A stretch of 64,000 bases of DNA from Hymenobacter sp. YIM 151500-1 (lineage in GTDB: Bacteria; Bacteroidota; Bacteroidia; Cytophagales; Hymenobacteraceae). The translations under genes and the position numbers were made by a program. A model generated the notes under the pieces. That model had not been told where the DNA came from. It did no database searches and saw nothing but the letters and a program-made list of their open reading frames with translations. How positions within the stretch are numbered: the first letter of the stretch is position 1; every line of letters starts with the position of its first letter. This document shows, piece after piece, positions 43,602 to 52,026 of this stretch. The stretch is taken from assembly GCF_025979885.1 (NCBI RefSeq), contig NZ_CP110139.1, forward strand, positions 1,240,001 through 1,304,000. The letters are read 5' to 3'.

Positions 43602-45636
43602 GCGGAATGACGGTGCCCAGCAGGTGTGCCAGCTGGTTGTCCATCTGCTTGAGCAGCTTGATGGTTTGCAGGTGGTCGAGCATTTCCACTTCGTCGAGTT
43701 GGGGCTGGCGCAGGGCGTCGAGGCGGGCGGCCAGCTCCCGCTCCACATTCACCTTGTTGAGACGAAGGATGGCATTGTCGCAGGCGGTTTGCAACAGGTC
43801 CAGCTCCCGGGGCACGTAAATCTGGTGGGTGGTCCAGTTGGGGCTCAGCTCGTACTTCTCAGTAGCCAGCTCAGCCACCAGACTGCGAATGTCGCCGCGG
43901 CCGTGCTGGATAAAAGTGCGCACCTCGGGCCAGCGGCCCTGGCGTAGCTCCTCGCGGCACAGGTGGAGCAGGTCGGCGTAGAGGCCGGTTTTGAAGGGCG
44001 TGTCGTCGAGCTGCTGCAAGAGGTACTGGGCCACGCTCACTTCCGGGGCCAGGGGCTGGGGCGAGTACAGCAGCAGCAGGCGCACCACCTCCCGCTCGCA
44101 CTGGGCCAGCACGTCGGGCACGGGCTCCAGCTCCTCGGGCGGGGCCGTGAGGGCGTCGGGGCCGCCGGCCAGGTCCTCCGGCGAAGCTCCGTACATCAGG
44201 GCCTCGGCTTCCTGCTCGGGAGTGAGCTGGTTGTTGGTGGGTGGCTTTTGGTTTTTGGCTTCGTTCTGACCCAGCCCGCTCCCACCGCTGGCCGGGGCCT
44301 TCGGGCTGGCCTGGCGCACGATTTTGTTGTACTCGGTGATGAGTACCTGCTCATCAATGCCAAAGGCCTGCGAGGTTTGCTGCAAAAACACCTGGCGCTT
44401 AATCGGGTCGGGCACCTTGCCGATGCTTTGCAGCACGTCCCGAATAGCCTCGGCCTTTTTCACCGGGTCCTGGGCGGCTTCGCGGCTCACCAGGTCGGTT
44501 TTGAACTGGATGAAGTCCTGGCTGGCCTGCTCCAGGTGGTCTTTGAAGCGCTGGTCGCCGACTTTGCGGATGTAGGAGTCGGGGTCGTCGCCGTCCGGAA
44601 ACAACACCACGCGCACGTTCAGGCCGCCTTCCAGCAGCATATCAATGCCCCGCAGTGAGGCCCGGATACCGGCCGCGTCGCCGTCGTAGAGCACCGTCAC
44701 GTTGTCGGTGTAGCGCTTAATGAGGCGGATTTGCCCGTCGGTGAGCGAGGTGCCCGACGAGGCCACCACGTTCTTGATGCCGCCCTGGTGCAGGCTGAGC
44801 ACGTCGAGGTAGCCTTCCACCAGGTAGCACAGCTCCTCCGAGCGAATAGCCTGCCGGCCCTGGTAGAGGCCGTATAGCACGTCGGACTTGTGGTAGATGT
44901 CCGACTCCGGCGAGTTCAGGTACTTGGCCGTCTTGTCGTGGGGCTTGAGCGTGCGCGCCCCGAAGCCAATGACCCGCCCCGACACGTTGTGAATCGGAAA
45001 CATGACGCGCCCCCGGAACCGGTCGTAGCGGCGGCCGGTGTCCTGGCCCTGGTCGTCTTCTTTCGTAACCACGAGGCCAGTTTTCTCCAGATACTTCCGC
45101 TCGTAGCCCGCCTTCTCGGCCGATTTGAGCAGGTCGTCCCACTGGTCGAGGGAGTAGCCCAGCTCGAAGGTTTTGATGGTCTGCTGGTTGAGGCCGCGCT
45201 GGCGCAGGTAGCTCCCCCCGATGCTCTGGCCTTCGTCGGTGTGGAGCAGTAGGTGGTGGTAGTGGTCCTTGGCCCAGTTCGAGACGATGAACTGGGAGTC
45301 CTTTTCGTTCTGGGCCAGCTGCTGCTCGGGCGTCTTCTCCTCTTCCTGGATGTCGATGCCGTACTTCTTGGCCAGGTATTTCAGGGCCTCCACGTAGGAG
45401 GTGCCCTCGATGTCCATCACAAACTGCACCACTCCGCCCGCCTTGCCGCACCCGAAGCACTTGTACAGCCCCTTGGCCGGCGCCACCGAGAAGCTCGGCG
45501 ACTTTTCGTGGTGAAACGGGCAGCAGGCCCACAGATTCTGCCCCTTCTTCTTCAGCGACACAAAATCGCCCACCACCTCTACAATGTCGGCGTGGTGAAT
45601 AATCTGGTCGACTGTCTCCTTCGGAATCCGGGCCAT
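43588..45636 (-). CDS. dnaG: DNA primase
   Basis: 682 residues from ATG 45636 (MARIPKETVDQIIHHADIVE), fixed by a full -7 box at 45645-45652. DnaG makes RNA primers at replication forks. The zinc-binding domain (WACCPFHHEKSPSFSV ... YKCFGCGKAGG, CHC2 type) is residues 35-90; the RNA-polymerase core includes GFGARTLKPHDKTAKYLNSP and the TOPRIM segment YLVEGYLDVLSLHQGG with VTVLYDGDAAGIRASLRGID. The C-terminal 200 residues are the helicase-binding region, here with a Pro/Gln-rich linker (KNQKPPTNNQLTPEQ). The stop codon is in palindrome G. Confidence 0.96.
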   Translation of the reverse strand: MARIPKETVDQIIHHADIVEVVGDFVSLKKKGQNLWACCPFHHEKSPSFSVAPAKGLYKCFGCGKAGGVVQFVMDIEGTSYVEALKYLAKKYGIDIQEEEKTPEQQLAQNEKDSQFIVSNWAKDHYHHLLLHTDEGQSIGGSYLRQRGLNQQTIKTFELGYSLDQWDDLLKSAEKAGYERKYLEKTGLVVTKEDDQGQDTGRRYDRFRGRVMFPIHNVSGRVIGFGARTLKPHDKTAKYLNSPESDIYHKSDVLYGLYQGRQAIRSEELCYLVEGYLDVLSLHQGGIKNVVASSGTSLTDGQIRLIKRYTDNVTVLYDGDAAGIRASLRGIDMLLEGGLNVRVVLFPDGDDPDSYIRKVGDQRFKDHLEQASQDFIQFKTDLVSREAAQDPVKKAEAIRDVLQSIGKVPDPIKRQVFLQQTSQAFGIDEQVLITEYNKIVRQASPKAPASGGSGLGQNEAKNQKPPTNNQLTPEQEAEALMYGASPEDLAGGPDALTAPPEELEPVPDVLAQCEREVVRLLLLYSPQPLAPEVSVAQYLLQQLDDTPFKTGLYADLLHLCREELRQGRWPEVRTFIQHGRGDIRSLVAELATEKYELSPNWTTHQIYVPRELDLLQTACDNAILRLNKVNVERELAARLDALRQPQLDEVEMLDHLQTIKLLKQMDNQLAHLLGTVIPRASM

Positions 45637-45644
45637 ACTACCAG

Positions 45645-45652
45645 CAAAGGTA
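45645..45652 (-). promoter_or_regulatory. -7 box of dnaG
   Basis: TACCTTTG on the minus strand, a full match to TAnnTTTG, nine bases upstream of the ATG; a very short leader. Confidence 0.55.
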
Positions 45653-45756
45653 GGCAAGAGTAGCGCGGACTGCGCAGCCCAATCGTCAGCGCCCATTGCT
45701 AGCTGAACAACAGCGCGGGGCACAGCCCCGCGCCGGCTAGGTGGCTTTGTTCATGC

Positions 45757-45787
45757 AAAAGCCCCTCACCTCACGGCAAAGGGCTTT
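45757..45787 (-). terminator. Intrinsic terminator after the head-GIN gene
   Basis: On the minus strand AAAGCCC pairs with GGGGCTTTT around 14 bases; 30 bases past the stop at 45817. Confidence 0.75.
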
Positions 45788-45816
45788 ACAAACAAGCAAA
45801 CAAAAAGGCTAGCAAT

Positions 45817-46509
45817 CTACCGGCTCACGCGGGCGGTACCTTTGTTTATGATGTCGCTGGAGCCGGAAGACTGGGCCTTCAGGGTTTCGGATACGGCCAG
45901 GTAGGCGTCGCTGGAACCGGAGGCCGTGACGGTGGCCTGGCGGCCCTGCAAGCCCGAAGCCAGATAGTCGCTGCTGCCGCTGAGCTGTACCTGCTGGCGC
46001 TCGGCCTGGCCGGTCAGCTTGACGTCGCTGGAACCCGAGGCTTCTACCGTCAGGGCCTTCACATTCAGCTTCAGCACCACGTCGCTGGCCCCGCTGGCCC
46101 GGATGCTGAACGCGTCGGCCGCCAGCTCCGATTCGCCCATAACGTCGCTGGCGCCGCTGGCCGTGATGGCCGTCAGCCGGGGGGCGGTGATGTAGATATT
46201 GACGTGGTTGCCTTTGGTGTTGAGCAGGTTGCGCAGCGTCTGGCTCATGCCTTCTTCGCGCCGGATTTCGAGCACGCCCCCGCGCACGGTGGTGGTGATG
46301 TAGGACAAGGCTTCTTTGGGCGCCTCCACCACCACGGCCGTCTGCGGGCCCTGCTTCAGAAATACATTGACGGCGCCCCCGGCCTGCACGGCCTCAAACG
46401 TGCCGGTGTCGCGGGTTTGCTTGGTTTGCTGAGCCAGGGCGGCGCCCGACAGCAACAGCGGTAGCGCCAGCAAGGCGGCGCACTTCGGGGAGAAAAGCAG
46501 GCTATTCAT
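45817..46509 (-). CDS. Exported head-GIN domain protein (DUF2807)
   Basis: 230 residues with a signal peptide (LLALPLLLSGAALAQ). The rest is the DUF2807 (head GIN) domain, a right-handed beta-helix-like fold: GTFEAVQAGGAVNVFLKQGP opens it, and then a repeat SG(A/S)SD recurs six times about every 15-25 residues (ASGASDV, ASGASDV, ASGSSDV, LSGSSDY, ASGSSDA, SSGSSDI). Such proteins occur widely in Bacteroidota; an adhesin role has been suggested but not shown. It diverges from mrp. Confidence 0.88.
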   Translation of the reverse strand: MNSLLFSPKCAALLALPLLLSGAALAQQTKQTRDTGTFEAVQAGGAVNVFLKQGPQTAVVVEAPKEALSYITTTVRGGVLEIRREEGMSQTLRNLLNTKGNHVNIYITAPRLTAITASGASDVMGESELAADAFSIRASGASDVVLKLNVKALTVEASGSSDVKLTGQAERQQVQLSGSSDYLASGLQGRQATVTASGSSDAYLAVSETLKAQSSGSSDIINKGTARVSR

Positions 46510-46645
46510 ACGCTTGTAGAAGGAAAGGTGACACTCGGGAAGAACAGATGCGCCCGGCTACCGAAGCGTTGCCTGCTTCGGAAAATACTGGGCCAGAAAG
46601 CCTTGGCCGCCCGTATAAAGGCAACTCTGCCCGGTGTTTTCGGGT

Positions 46646-46653
46646 TATCTTTG
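46646..46653 (+). promoter_or_regulatory. -7 box of mrp
   Basis: TATCTTTG, a full consensus match 18 bases before ATG 46671. Confidence 0.6.
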
Positions 46654-46670
46654 CACCATACTTTCCGCCC

Positions 46671-47774
46671 ATGACCCCGATAACCACCGAAGCCGTTCTC
46701 AAAGCCCTGAGCTACGTGGAAGAGCCCGACCTGGGCCAGGACCTCGTCACGCTCAACATGATTGAGGACGTGCAGATTGACGGCCGCAAGGTTGCCTTCA
46801 CTGTCGTCCTGACCACGCCCGCCTGCCCGCTCAAGGAGCTGATTCACAACGCCTGCGTGCGCGCCATCCACACCATGGTGGACAAAGACGCCGAGGTGAC
46901 GGTGCACCTGACCTCGCGCGTGACCACCATGCGCCAGAACCGCGACATCCTGCCCGGCGTCCGCAACATCATTGCCATTGCCTCGGGCAAGGGCGGCGTG
47001 GGCAAAAGCACCGTTACGGCCAACCTGGCCATTGCCCTGGCCAAAACCGGCGCCAAAGTTGGCCTCGTGGATGCCGACATCAGCGGCCCCTCCATGCCCC
47101 TGATGTTTGGGGTAGAAGACGCCCGCCCGCACGTATACCGCACCCCCGAAGGCCGCAACCTCATCGAGCCGATAGAAGCCCACGGCGTGAAGCTGATGAG
47201 CATCGGCTTTCTGGCCCCGGCCGAGTCGGCCATTGTGTGGCGGGGCCCCATGGCCTCGTCGGCCCTGAAGCAGTTTATCACGGAAGTGGACTGGGGCGAG
47301 CTGGACTACCTGCTCCTGGACATGCCCCCCGGCACCTCCGATATTCACCTCACCATGGTGCAAACCGTGCCCGTCACCGGCTCGGTCATCGTCACCACGC
47401 CCCAGAAAGTAGCCCTGGCCGACGCTGAGAAGGGCTTGCAGATGTTCCGCCTGCCCCAGATCAACGTGCCGGTGCTGGGCATCGTGGAGAACATGGCCTG
47501 GTTTACGCCCGCCGAGCTGCCCGAAAACAAGTACTTCATCTTCGGGGAAGGGGGAGGAAAAGGCCTGGCTGCCAAGCACGAAGTACCCCTGCTGGGCCAG
47601 ATTCCGCTGGTGCAGAGCATCCGCGAAAACGGCGACCGGGGCACGCCCGCCATCCTCGAAAGCGGCTCCGCCACGGCCGAGGTGTTCGGCCAGCTGGCCG
47701 AGGAGCTGGCCCGCCAGGTCAGCATCCGCAACGCCGTAGCACCGCGCACCCAGGTAGTCGAAATGAACCGCTGA
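46671..47774 (+). CDS. Mrp/ApbC-type P-loop ATPase, Fe-S cluster carrier
   Basis: 367 residues from ATG 46671. An MIP18/DUF59 domain (residues 5-85, SYVEEPDLGQDLVTLNMIED) is followed by the Mrp ATPase: Walker A variant GKGGVGKS (106-113), DADISGPSMP, and LDMPPGTSDIHL. It carries Fe-S clusters to target proteins. The CxxC pair that bridges a cluster in the Salmonella ApbC dimer is not seen after ENMAWFTPAELPENKYFIFG, a feature I associate with Bacteroidota forms. The NifU-like scaffold gene follows, fitting a joint Fe-S function. The stop TGA falls inside repeat L. Confidence 0.93.
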   Translation: MTPITTEAVLKALSYVEEPDLGQDLVTLNMIEDVQIDGRKVAFTVVLTTPACPLKELIHNACVRAIHTMVDKDAEVTVHLTSRVTTMRQNRDILPGVRNIIAIASGKGGVGKSTVTANLAIALAKTGAKVGLVDADISGPSMPLMFGVEDARPHVYRTPEGRNLIEPIEAHGVKLMSIGFLAPAESAIVWRGPMASSALKQFITEVDWGELDYLLLDMPPGTSDIHLTMVQTVPVTGSVIVTTPQKVALADAEKGLQMFRLPQINVPVLGIVENMAWFTPAELPENKYFIFGEGGGKGLAAKHEVPLLGQIPLVQSIRENGDRGTPAILESGSATAEVFGQLAEELARQVSIRNAVAPRTQVVEMNR

Positions 47775-47991
47775 TTGACGCTGATTCTTCTGGCTGCACC
47801 GATTTTGTTTTCTATTTATGCCCGCTGCTCAGCAGTTTTTCGCCTGCATCATGCAGGTCATTAAACTTCTCTCCCAGCCCGCTGGTTGAATTCAGACCAG
47901 CCAAAAGCCCTACCTTTGCCGAGCTGATTTGCCCGGCCGGCGGCCGGTAAAAAGCTGCGAAATCACAATTAATCAGCGTAAATCAACGATT
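47766..47991. repeat. Inverted repeat, family L, bridging mrp and nifU
   Basis: Arms AACCGCTGATTGACGCTGAT (left, containing the mrp stop) and AATCAGCGTAAATCAACGAT (right, one base before the nifU ATG), about 17 of 21 paired. The 180-base centre holds the nifU promoter. Confidence 0.65.
47911..47918 (+). promoter_or_regulatory. -7 box of nifU
   Basis: TACCTTTG, a full match; a TTG lies about 22 bases upstream (GGTTGAATTC) as possible -33 box. The start is 75 bases on. Confidence 0.6.
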
Positions 47992-47992
47992 C

Positions 47993-48328
47993 ATGACACA
48001 TTCTGCCGCCGTAGACGCGCACCCGCTGCTAGCCCGCGTTGAGCAGGCGCTGGACACCATCCGGCCCTATCTGGCGGCCGACGGCGGCAACGTGCGCGTG
48101 CTCGACATCACCGCCGACATGGTGCTGCGCCTGGAGTTGCTCGGGGCCTGCGGCACCTGCCCCATGTCGCCGATGACGCTGAAGGCGGGCGTCGAGGAAT
48201 CGGTAAAAAAAGCCGTGCCTGAAATCAGGGCCGTGGAGGCTACCAACGTGACGCCCATGCACGAGCAGCCCGCCGGCCAGGCTGGCCGCCCCGTGCAGCC
48301 TAACCCCGTGCCTACGCCGCAGTTTTAG
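47993..48328 (+). CDS. NifU C-terminal-like Fe-S scaffold protein
   Basis: 111 residues. The NifU/NfuA domain covers residues 10-85: IRPYLAADGGNVRVLDI and LGACGTCPMSPMTLKAGVEE with the cluster-holding cysteines C53 and C56. Two such proteins join to carry a [4Fe-4S] cluster. A Pro/Gln tail of about 25 residues has no known role. It has its own promoter within repeat L, so it can be made apart from mrp, its functional partner. Confidence 0.93.
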   Translation: MTHSAAVDAHPLLARVEQALDTIRPYLAADGGNVRVLDITADMVLRLELLGACGTCPMSPMTLKAGVEESVKKAVPEIRAVEATNVTPMHEQPAGQAGRPVQPNPVPTPQF

Positions 48329-48346
48329 GTTTACTTGTCTTAACGT

Positions 48347-48395
48347 AGCGCGCCCCGCTTCTGCCGATTTTCGGTGAGAGCGGGGCGCGACGCTT
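48347..48395 (+). terminator. Terminator after nifU
   Basis: AGCGCGCCCCGCT pairs with AGCGGGGCGCG; the CGCTTTTATTT tail follows. Confidence 0.75.
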
Positions 48396-48413
48396 TTATT
48401 TGAGCAAGTACTC

Positions 48414-48921
48414 TTACTGTTCTTTTGCTTTTCTTTTATTCTTTAATTCTTCCATATCAGTCAGATCCTTAGCTCTAGCGCTTGCCATTTTATCATCTAG
48501 TAAGTCGTTATAGCCTATGAATGGAATATCAATTCCAGCTAGCTGCACGATTTGCCGGTTTGCAAAAGCTGATGTAAAATTTAAAGGGGCCTTCAATTGT
48601 GGTAGAAAATCAAGAGTAAAGTCTTCAAATTCGTACTTAAAGAAAGATTTTCTTGGGCTCGGAGCTTGCTCGTTTTTGAAGGCTGTAACATCCTGTCCCA
48701 GTTCTTGCAATGCATTCAAAAGGTTAAAGTAGTTTCTCGTACGATGGGTTGTACCAAAAATCTAAATCGGGCTTGTCTGCAAGTGTACCAGACGAAGTAG
48801 TAGAGTATCTGAAATATCCGTGTAGTGCCACAGCCGTACCGCCTACAATCATGTATTGCACAGCATGTTTATTCAGAGCGTGGCATAATTTGATAATGGT
48901 ATCAAACAAATTATTTTCCAT
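48414..48921 (-). pseudogene. Nucleotidyltransferase-like gene broken by a frameshift
   Basis: Starts at ATG 48921 (MENNLFDTIIKLCHALNKHA). QYMIVGGTAVALHGYFR followed by DLDFWYNPSYE is the nucleotidyltransferase fold start (GG...DLD), as in AbiEii-like and MNT-type proteins. At 48733-48735 an extra A (in AAA on the minus strand) moves the frame, giving an early stop at 48724; removing it reads YENYFNLLNALQELGQDVTA and continues in the frame that ends at 48414 (KDLTDMEELKNKRKAKEQ). The repaired product would be about 168 residues. The DNA is AT-rich, unlike flanks, which suggests transfer. It follows a small gene at 48911-49135 with 11 bases overlap, the layout of a toxin-antitoxin or abortive infection pair (inference). 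Confidence 0.72.
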
Positions 48922-49135
48922 CAGAATTAGTCGTTTTCGATAAAGTAATATTTCTTCTCATTAAGGCTAGTAGCTCTTCAAACTGAACCATTTTCTTATT
49001 CTTCAAGGCGCTGTTATCAGATTTGACATCAGCTTTTAACGCTGCGAAGCTTGTATGCCGGGTCAATTTTTCCATGGCTGTATGGCTGAAAATGGCTTCT
49101 AACGCTGCGAATGGATTTTCATTCCTTAACGGCAA
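48911..49135 (-). CDS. Small hypothetical protein, partner of the nucleotidyltransferase-like gene
   Basis: 74 residues (MPLRNENPFAALEAIFSHTA), basic and probably helical. No family recognised. It overlaps the start of the nucleotidyltransferase-like gene by 11 bases, so the two are co-transcribed. AT-rich like its partner. It could be the regulatory or antitoxin half of a pair, but nothing in the sequence shows this directly. No clear start signal was found, so a longer or shorter form is possible. Confidence 0.5.
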   Translation of the reverse strand: MPLRNENPFAALEAIFSHTAMEKLTRHTSFAALKADVKSDNSALKNKKMVQFEELLALMRRNITLSKTTNSDGK

Positions 49136-49269
49136 TGGTTAAGATGCTGGTATAAGCTGAACCACTAACTCTTGGTTGTGATACAACACCAATGCCAGCC
49201 GCTACCGATAAAGATACTTGGCTTGACTGACTACTTCTCCATCCTCGCACATCGTTTTCCTCACGCCGC

Positions 49270-49277
49270 TACCTTTG
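49270..49277 (+). promoter_or_regulatory. -7 box of fahA
   Basis: TACCTTTG, full match, 32 bases before ATG 49309. Confidence 0.6.
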
Positions 49278-49308
49278 CCCCTCTCCTATCACCAACCATT
49301 CAACCCGC

Positions 49309-50598
49309 ATGGCCCAGCCCAACGACCCCGCGCTCCGCTCCTGGATTGACATTGCCCCGACCAGCGACTTTCCCATTCAAAACCTGCCGTTTGGGGTGTT
49401 CGACAAGGACGAGCAGCCGGGTCCGCGCCTGGGCGTGGCCATTGGCGAGTACGTGCTGGATTTGTACGCGGTGGCGCAGTTCGGCTTTTTCGAGGATCTG
49501 GATTTGGGACCCAAGATGCCCAAGGTGTTTCGGCGGGGGGCGCTCAACTCGTTCATCTCCCTGGGCCGGCCGGCGTGGCGGGCTGTGCGCCAGCGCGTGA
49601 GTGAGCTGCTGCGCCACGACAACCCCGCCCTGCGCGACAATGAGGAAGCCATGCGCGCCTGCCTGGTGCGCCAGCGCGAGGTGCGGATGCGCCGCCCCGT
49701 GAAGCCCCGCAACTACACCGATTTCTACTCCAGCATCGAGCACGCCACCAACGTGGGCATAATGTTCCGGGACCCGGCCAACGCCCTGCTGCCCAACTGG
49801 CGTCACATTCCCATCGGCTACCACGGCCGGGCCTCCTCCATCGTAGTCAGCGGCACCGACATCCGGCGGCCCAACGGGCAGCGCAAAGCCCCCGATGCCG
49901 CCGCGCCCACCTTCGGTCCCTCGCAGCAGCTGGATTTTGAGCTGGAAATGGCTTTTGTGGTGGGCAAAGGAACGCACCTGGGCGAAACCGTGCCCATTCA
50001 GTACGCCGAGGACCACATCTTCGGGCTGGTGCTCTTCAACGACTGGAGCGCCCGGGATATTCAGAGCTGGGAGTACGTGCCGCTGGGGCCGTTTTTGGGC
50101 AAGAGCTTCGGCAGCAGCGTGTCGCCGTGGGTGGTGACGCTGGACGCGCTGGAGCCGTTCCGGGTGGCCGGGCCGGTGCAGGAGCCCGAGCCCCTGCTCT
50201 ACCTCCGCCAGCTCGACGCGCACAACTTCGACATCAAGCTGGAAGTGGACCTGCAACCAGAAAACAGCGCCGCCACCACCATTTCGCGCTCCAACTTCGG
50301 GCTCATGTACTGGAGCATGGCCCAGCAGCTCACCCACCACGCCTCCAACGGTTGCAACCTGGAAGTCGGCGACCTGTACGCCTCCGGCACCATCAGCGGC
50401 CCCACTCCCGACTCGCTGGGCTCCATGCTGGAGCTGGCCTGGCGCGGCACCCGCCCCGTGCCCCTGGCCGACGGCTCGGAACGTAAATTCCTGCAAGACG
50501 GCGACACCGTGACTATGCGGGGATTCTGTGAAAAGGATGGCCTGCGGATTGGGTTCGGGGAGGTGACCGGGAAAATATTGCCGGCTTCAGCGGGGTAG
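49309..50598 (+). CDS. fahA: Fumarylacetoacetase
   Basis: 429 residues, the normal length. It splits fumarylacetoacetate into fumarate and acetoacetate, the last step of tyrosine breakdown. Signatures: NYTDFYSSIEHATNVGIMFR, PIGYHGRASSIVVSGTDIRR, DFELEMAFVVGKG (metal Glu), and GLVLFNDWSARDIQSWEYVP with SFGSSVSPWVVT. The C-terminal YWSMAQQLTHHASNGCNLEV and GTISGP are also conserved. No other tyrosine-pathway gene is next to it; the gene is its own unit and ends at palindrome I. Confidence 0.97.
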   Translation: MAQPNDPALRSWIDIAPTSDFPIQNLPFGVFDKDEQPGPRLGVAIGEYVLDLYAVAQFGFFEDLDLGPKMPKVFRRGALNSFISLGRPAWRAVRQRVSELLRHDNPALRDNEEAMRACLVRQREVRMRRPVKPRNYTDFYSSIEHATNVGIMFRDPANALLPNWRHIPIGYHGRASSIVVSGTDIRRPNGQRKAPDAAAPTFGPSQQLDFELEMAFVVGKGTHLGETVPIQYAEDHIFGLVLFNDWSARDIQSWEYVPLGPFLGKSFGSSVSPWVVTLDALEPFRVAGPVQEPEPLLYLRQLDAHNFDIKLEVDLQPENSAATTISRSNFGLMYWSMAQQLTHHASNGCNLEVGDLYASGTISGPTPDSLGSMLELAWRGTRPVPLADGSERKFLQDGDTVTMRGFCEKDGLRIGFGEVTGKILPASAG

Positions 50599-50601
50599 GA
50601 A

Positions 50602-50676
50602 TTTTCTCGCAGAGGTCCGCAGAGGGATGCGCAGAGGCAGGCAGAGGAACGACCTCAGCGGACCTCTGCGAGAAAA
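50602..50676. repeat. Palindrome, family I
   Basis: Perfect 19-bp arms TTTTCTCGCAGAGGTCCGC / GCGGACCTCTGCGAGAAAA; the centre has GCAGAGG direct repeats. It lies between two convergent stops (50598 and 50684), 3 and 7 bases away. Confidence 0.85.
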
Positions 50677-50683
50677 CCCCACG

Positions 50684-51262
50684 TCAGCCATTCGTGTACG
50701 CCACGCTGAACTGGCCATGCTTGCAGCGCACCTTCGTGATGGAGCCGTAGTCGATATCGAGACGGAAGGCGTGCTGGAGGGGCAAACCCAGGCAGTGGCA
50801 CACGAGGCTGCGGATAACGGCCGAGTGGCTGAACACCAGGGCCGTAGCCGGCGCTTCGGGGGCGGCCAGCAGCTCGGTCAGGAACCCGACAGCGCGGGCT
50901 TGCAGGCCGTGGAAGGTTTCGCCGCCGGGGGCGGCGGTGTGCACGAAATCGGCCATCCAGGGGTCCAGCTCCGAAGCAGGCAGCTGGTCCCAGGCTTGCA
51001 GCTCCCAGCGGCCGAAGTCGTACTCCATCAGCCGGTCGTCGAAGGTGATGGGGCCGGGAGCCAGGGCTTCGGCCAGGCAGTGGCACCGGGCCAGCGGGCT
51101 GCTGAACACGGCCACCGGGCCGACGGCCAGCACCGGGGCCAGGCGCTGGCGCACGGCGGCTTCGTCCTGGGCGTAGGTGGCGGCCACGGGCACATCGGAG
51201 CGGCCGTAGCAGATGCCGGCGGCCGTTTCTACGCGGGTGTGCCGAATCAGGTAGATATCCAT
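50684..51262 (-). CDS. cobC: Alpha-ribazole phosphatase-like histidine phosphatase
   Basis: 192 residues from ATG 51262 (MDIYLIRHTRVETAAGICYG). The RHT motif (residues 7-9), GICYGRSDVP and VFSSPLARC are typical of CobC, and VFSHSAVIRSL carries the second His. CobC removes phosphate from alpha-ribazole 5'-phosphate at the end of cobalamin lower-loop assembly. Its start overlaps the end of cobS by 16 bases, which makes the role in this operon likely. Confidence 0.9.
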   Translation of the reverse strand: MDIYLIRHTRVETAAGICYGRSDVPVAATYAQDEAAVRQRLAPVLAVGPVAVFSSPLARCHCLAEALAPGPITFDDRLMEYDFGRWELQAWDQLPASELDPWMADFVHTAAPGGETFHGLQARAVGFLTELLAAPEAPATALVFSHSAVIRSLVCHCLGLPLQHAFRLDIDYGSITKVRCKHGQFSVAYTNG

Positions 51263-52026
51263 AGCGGGGAGCAGAAAAACAGGTAGACCACCACCTCGGC
51301 TACTTGCTGGGTGGCGCCCAGACAGTCGCCGGTGTAGCCGCCGATCCACTTCTGGAAATAGCGGGCCAGGTACCACTTCACCAGGACCAGCGGCAGCAGC
51401 ACCAGCAGCAGGGCGGGGCGGCCCAGCCAGGCGGCGTAGAGCAGCAGCGGCAGCACCCCGAAGCCCAGGCCCACCAGCAACTCCGCGCGGCTGATTTTCT
51501 TGGCCACGGGCTTGGCTTTACTGTCTTCGTTGGCGCGGGCGTAGTCGTGGGTGTAGATGAAGGTGAGGGCCGTGGCCCGGCTCAGGGCGTGGGCCACCAC
51601 CAGCACCGGGGCCACGGCCGTGGGCGGCAGGCTGCGCAGGGCCCCAAACTTCAGCGCCAATATCAGCCCCAGCCCAGCCGCCCCGTAGGTACCCAGGCGG
51701 CTATCCTTCATGATTTCCAGAATGCGCGCCGGCGTCCAGCCGCCCCCGAACCCGTCGCACACGTCGGCAAAGCCGTCTTCGTGGAAGGCCCCGGTCAGCA
51801 GGATGCTGGCTACCATGCTCAGCAGCAGGACAACATCCACTGGGAACAGGTAGCTCAGGGCCCAGTAGGTGCCGGCCGCCACGCCGCCCACCAGCCAGCC
51901 CATCACCGGGAAGTAGATGGTGGCCTTGTTGAGCAGCTCCTCGGAATGGCCTACCCACTTCGGGCAGGGTACGCGGGTGTAAAACATTAGGGCCGTGAAA
52001 AACAGCTCTACCTGGCGGCGCATCAT
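51247..52026 (-). CDS. cobS: Adenosylcobinamide-GDP ribazoletransferase
   Basis: 259 residues, a membrane protein with seven or so helices. FFTALMFYTRVPCPKW at the N-terminus, GAFHEDGFADVCDGFGGGWT (the conserved metal-binding acidic motif) and DSRLGTYGAAGLGLIL are CobS signatures. It joins adenosylcobinamide-GDP and alpha-ribazole, the last assembly step of vitamin B12. It overlaps cobT by four bases and cobC by 16, a tight operon. cobU and cobinamide genes are not in the window. Confidence 0.96.
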   Translation of the reverse strand: MMRRQVELFFTALMFYTRVPCPKWVGHSEELLNKATIYFPVMGWLVGGVAAGTYWALSYLFPVDVVLLLSMVASILLTGAFHEDGFADVCDGFGGGWTPARILEIMKDSRLGTYGAAGLGLILALKFGALRSLPPTAVAPVLVVAHALSRATALTFIYTHDYARANEDSKAKPVAKKISRAELLVGLGFGVLPLLLYAAWLGRPALLLVLLPLVLVKWYLARYFQKWIGGYTGDCLGATQQVAEVVVYLFFCSPLWIST

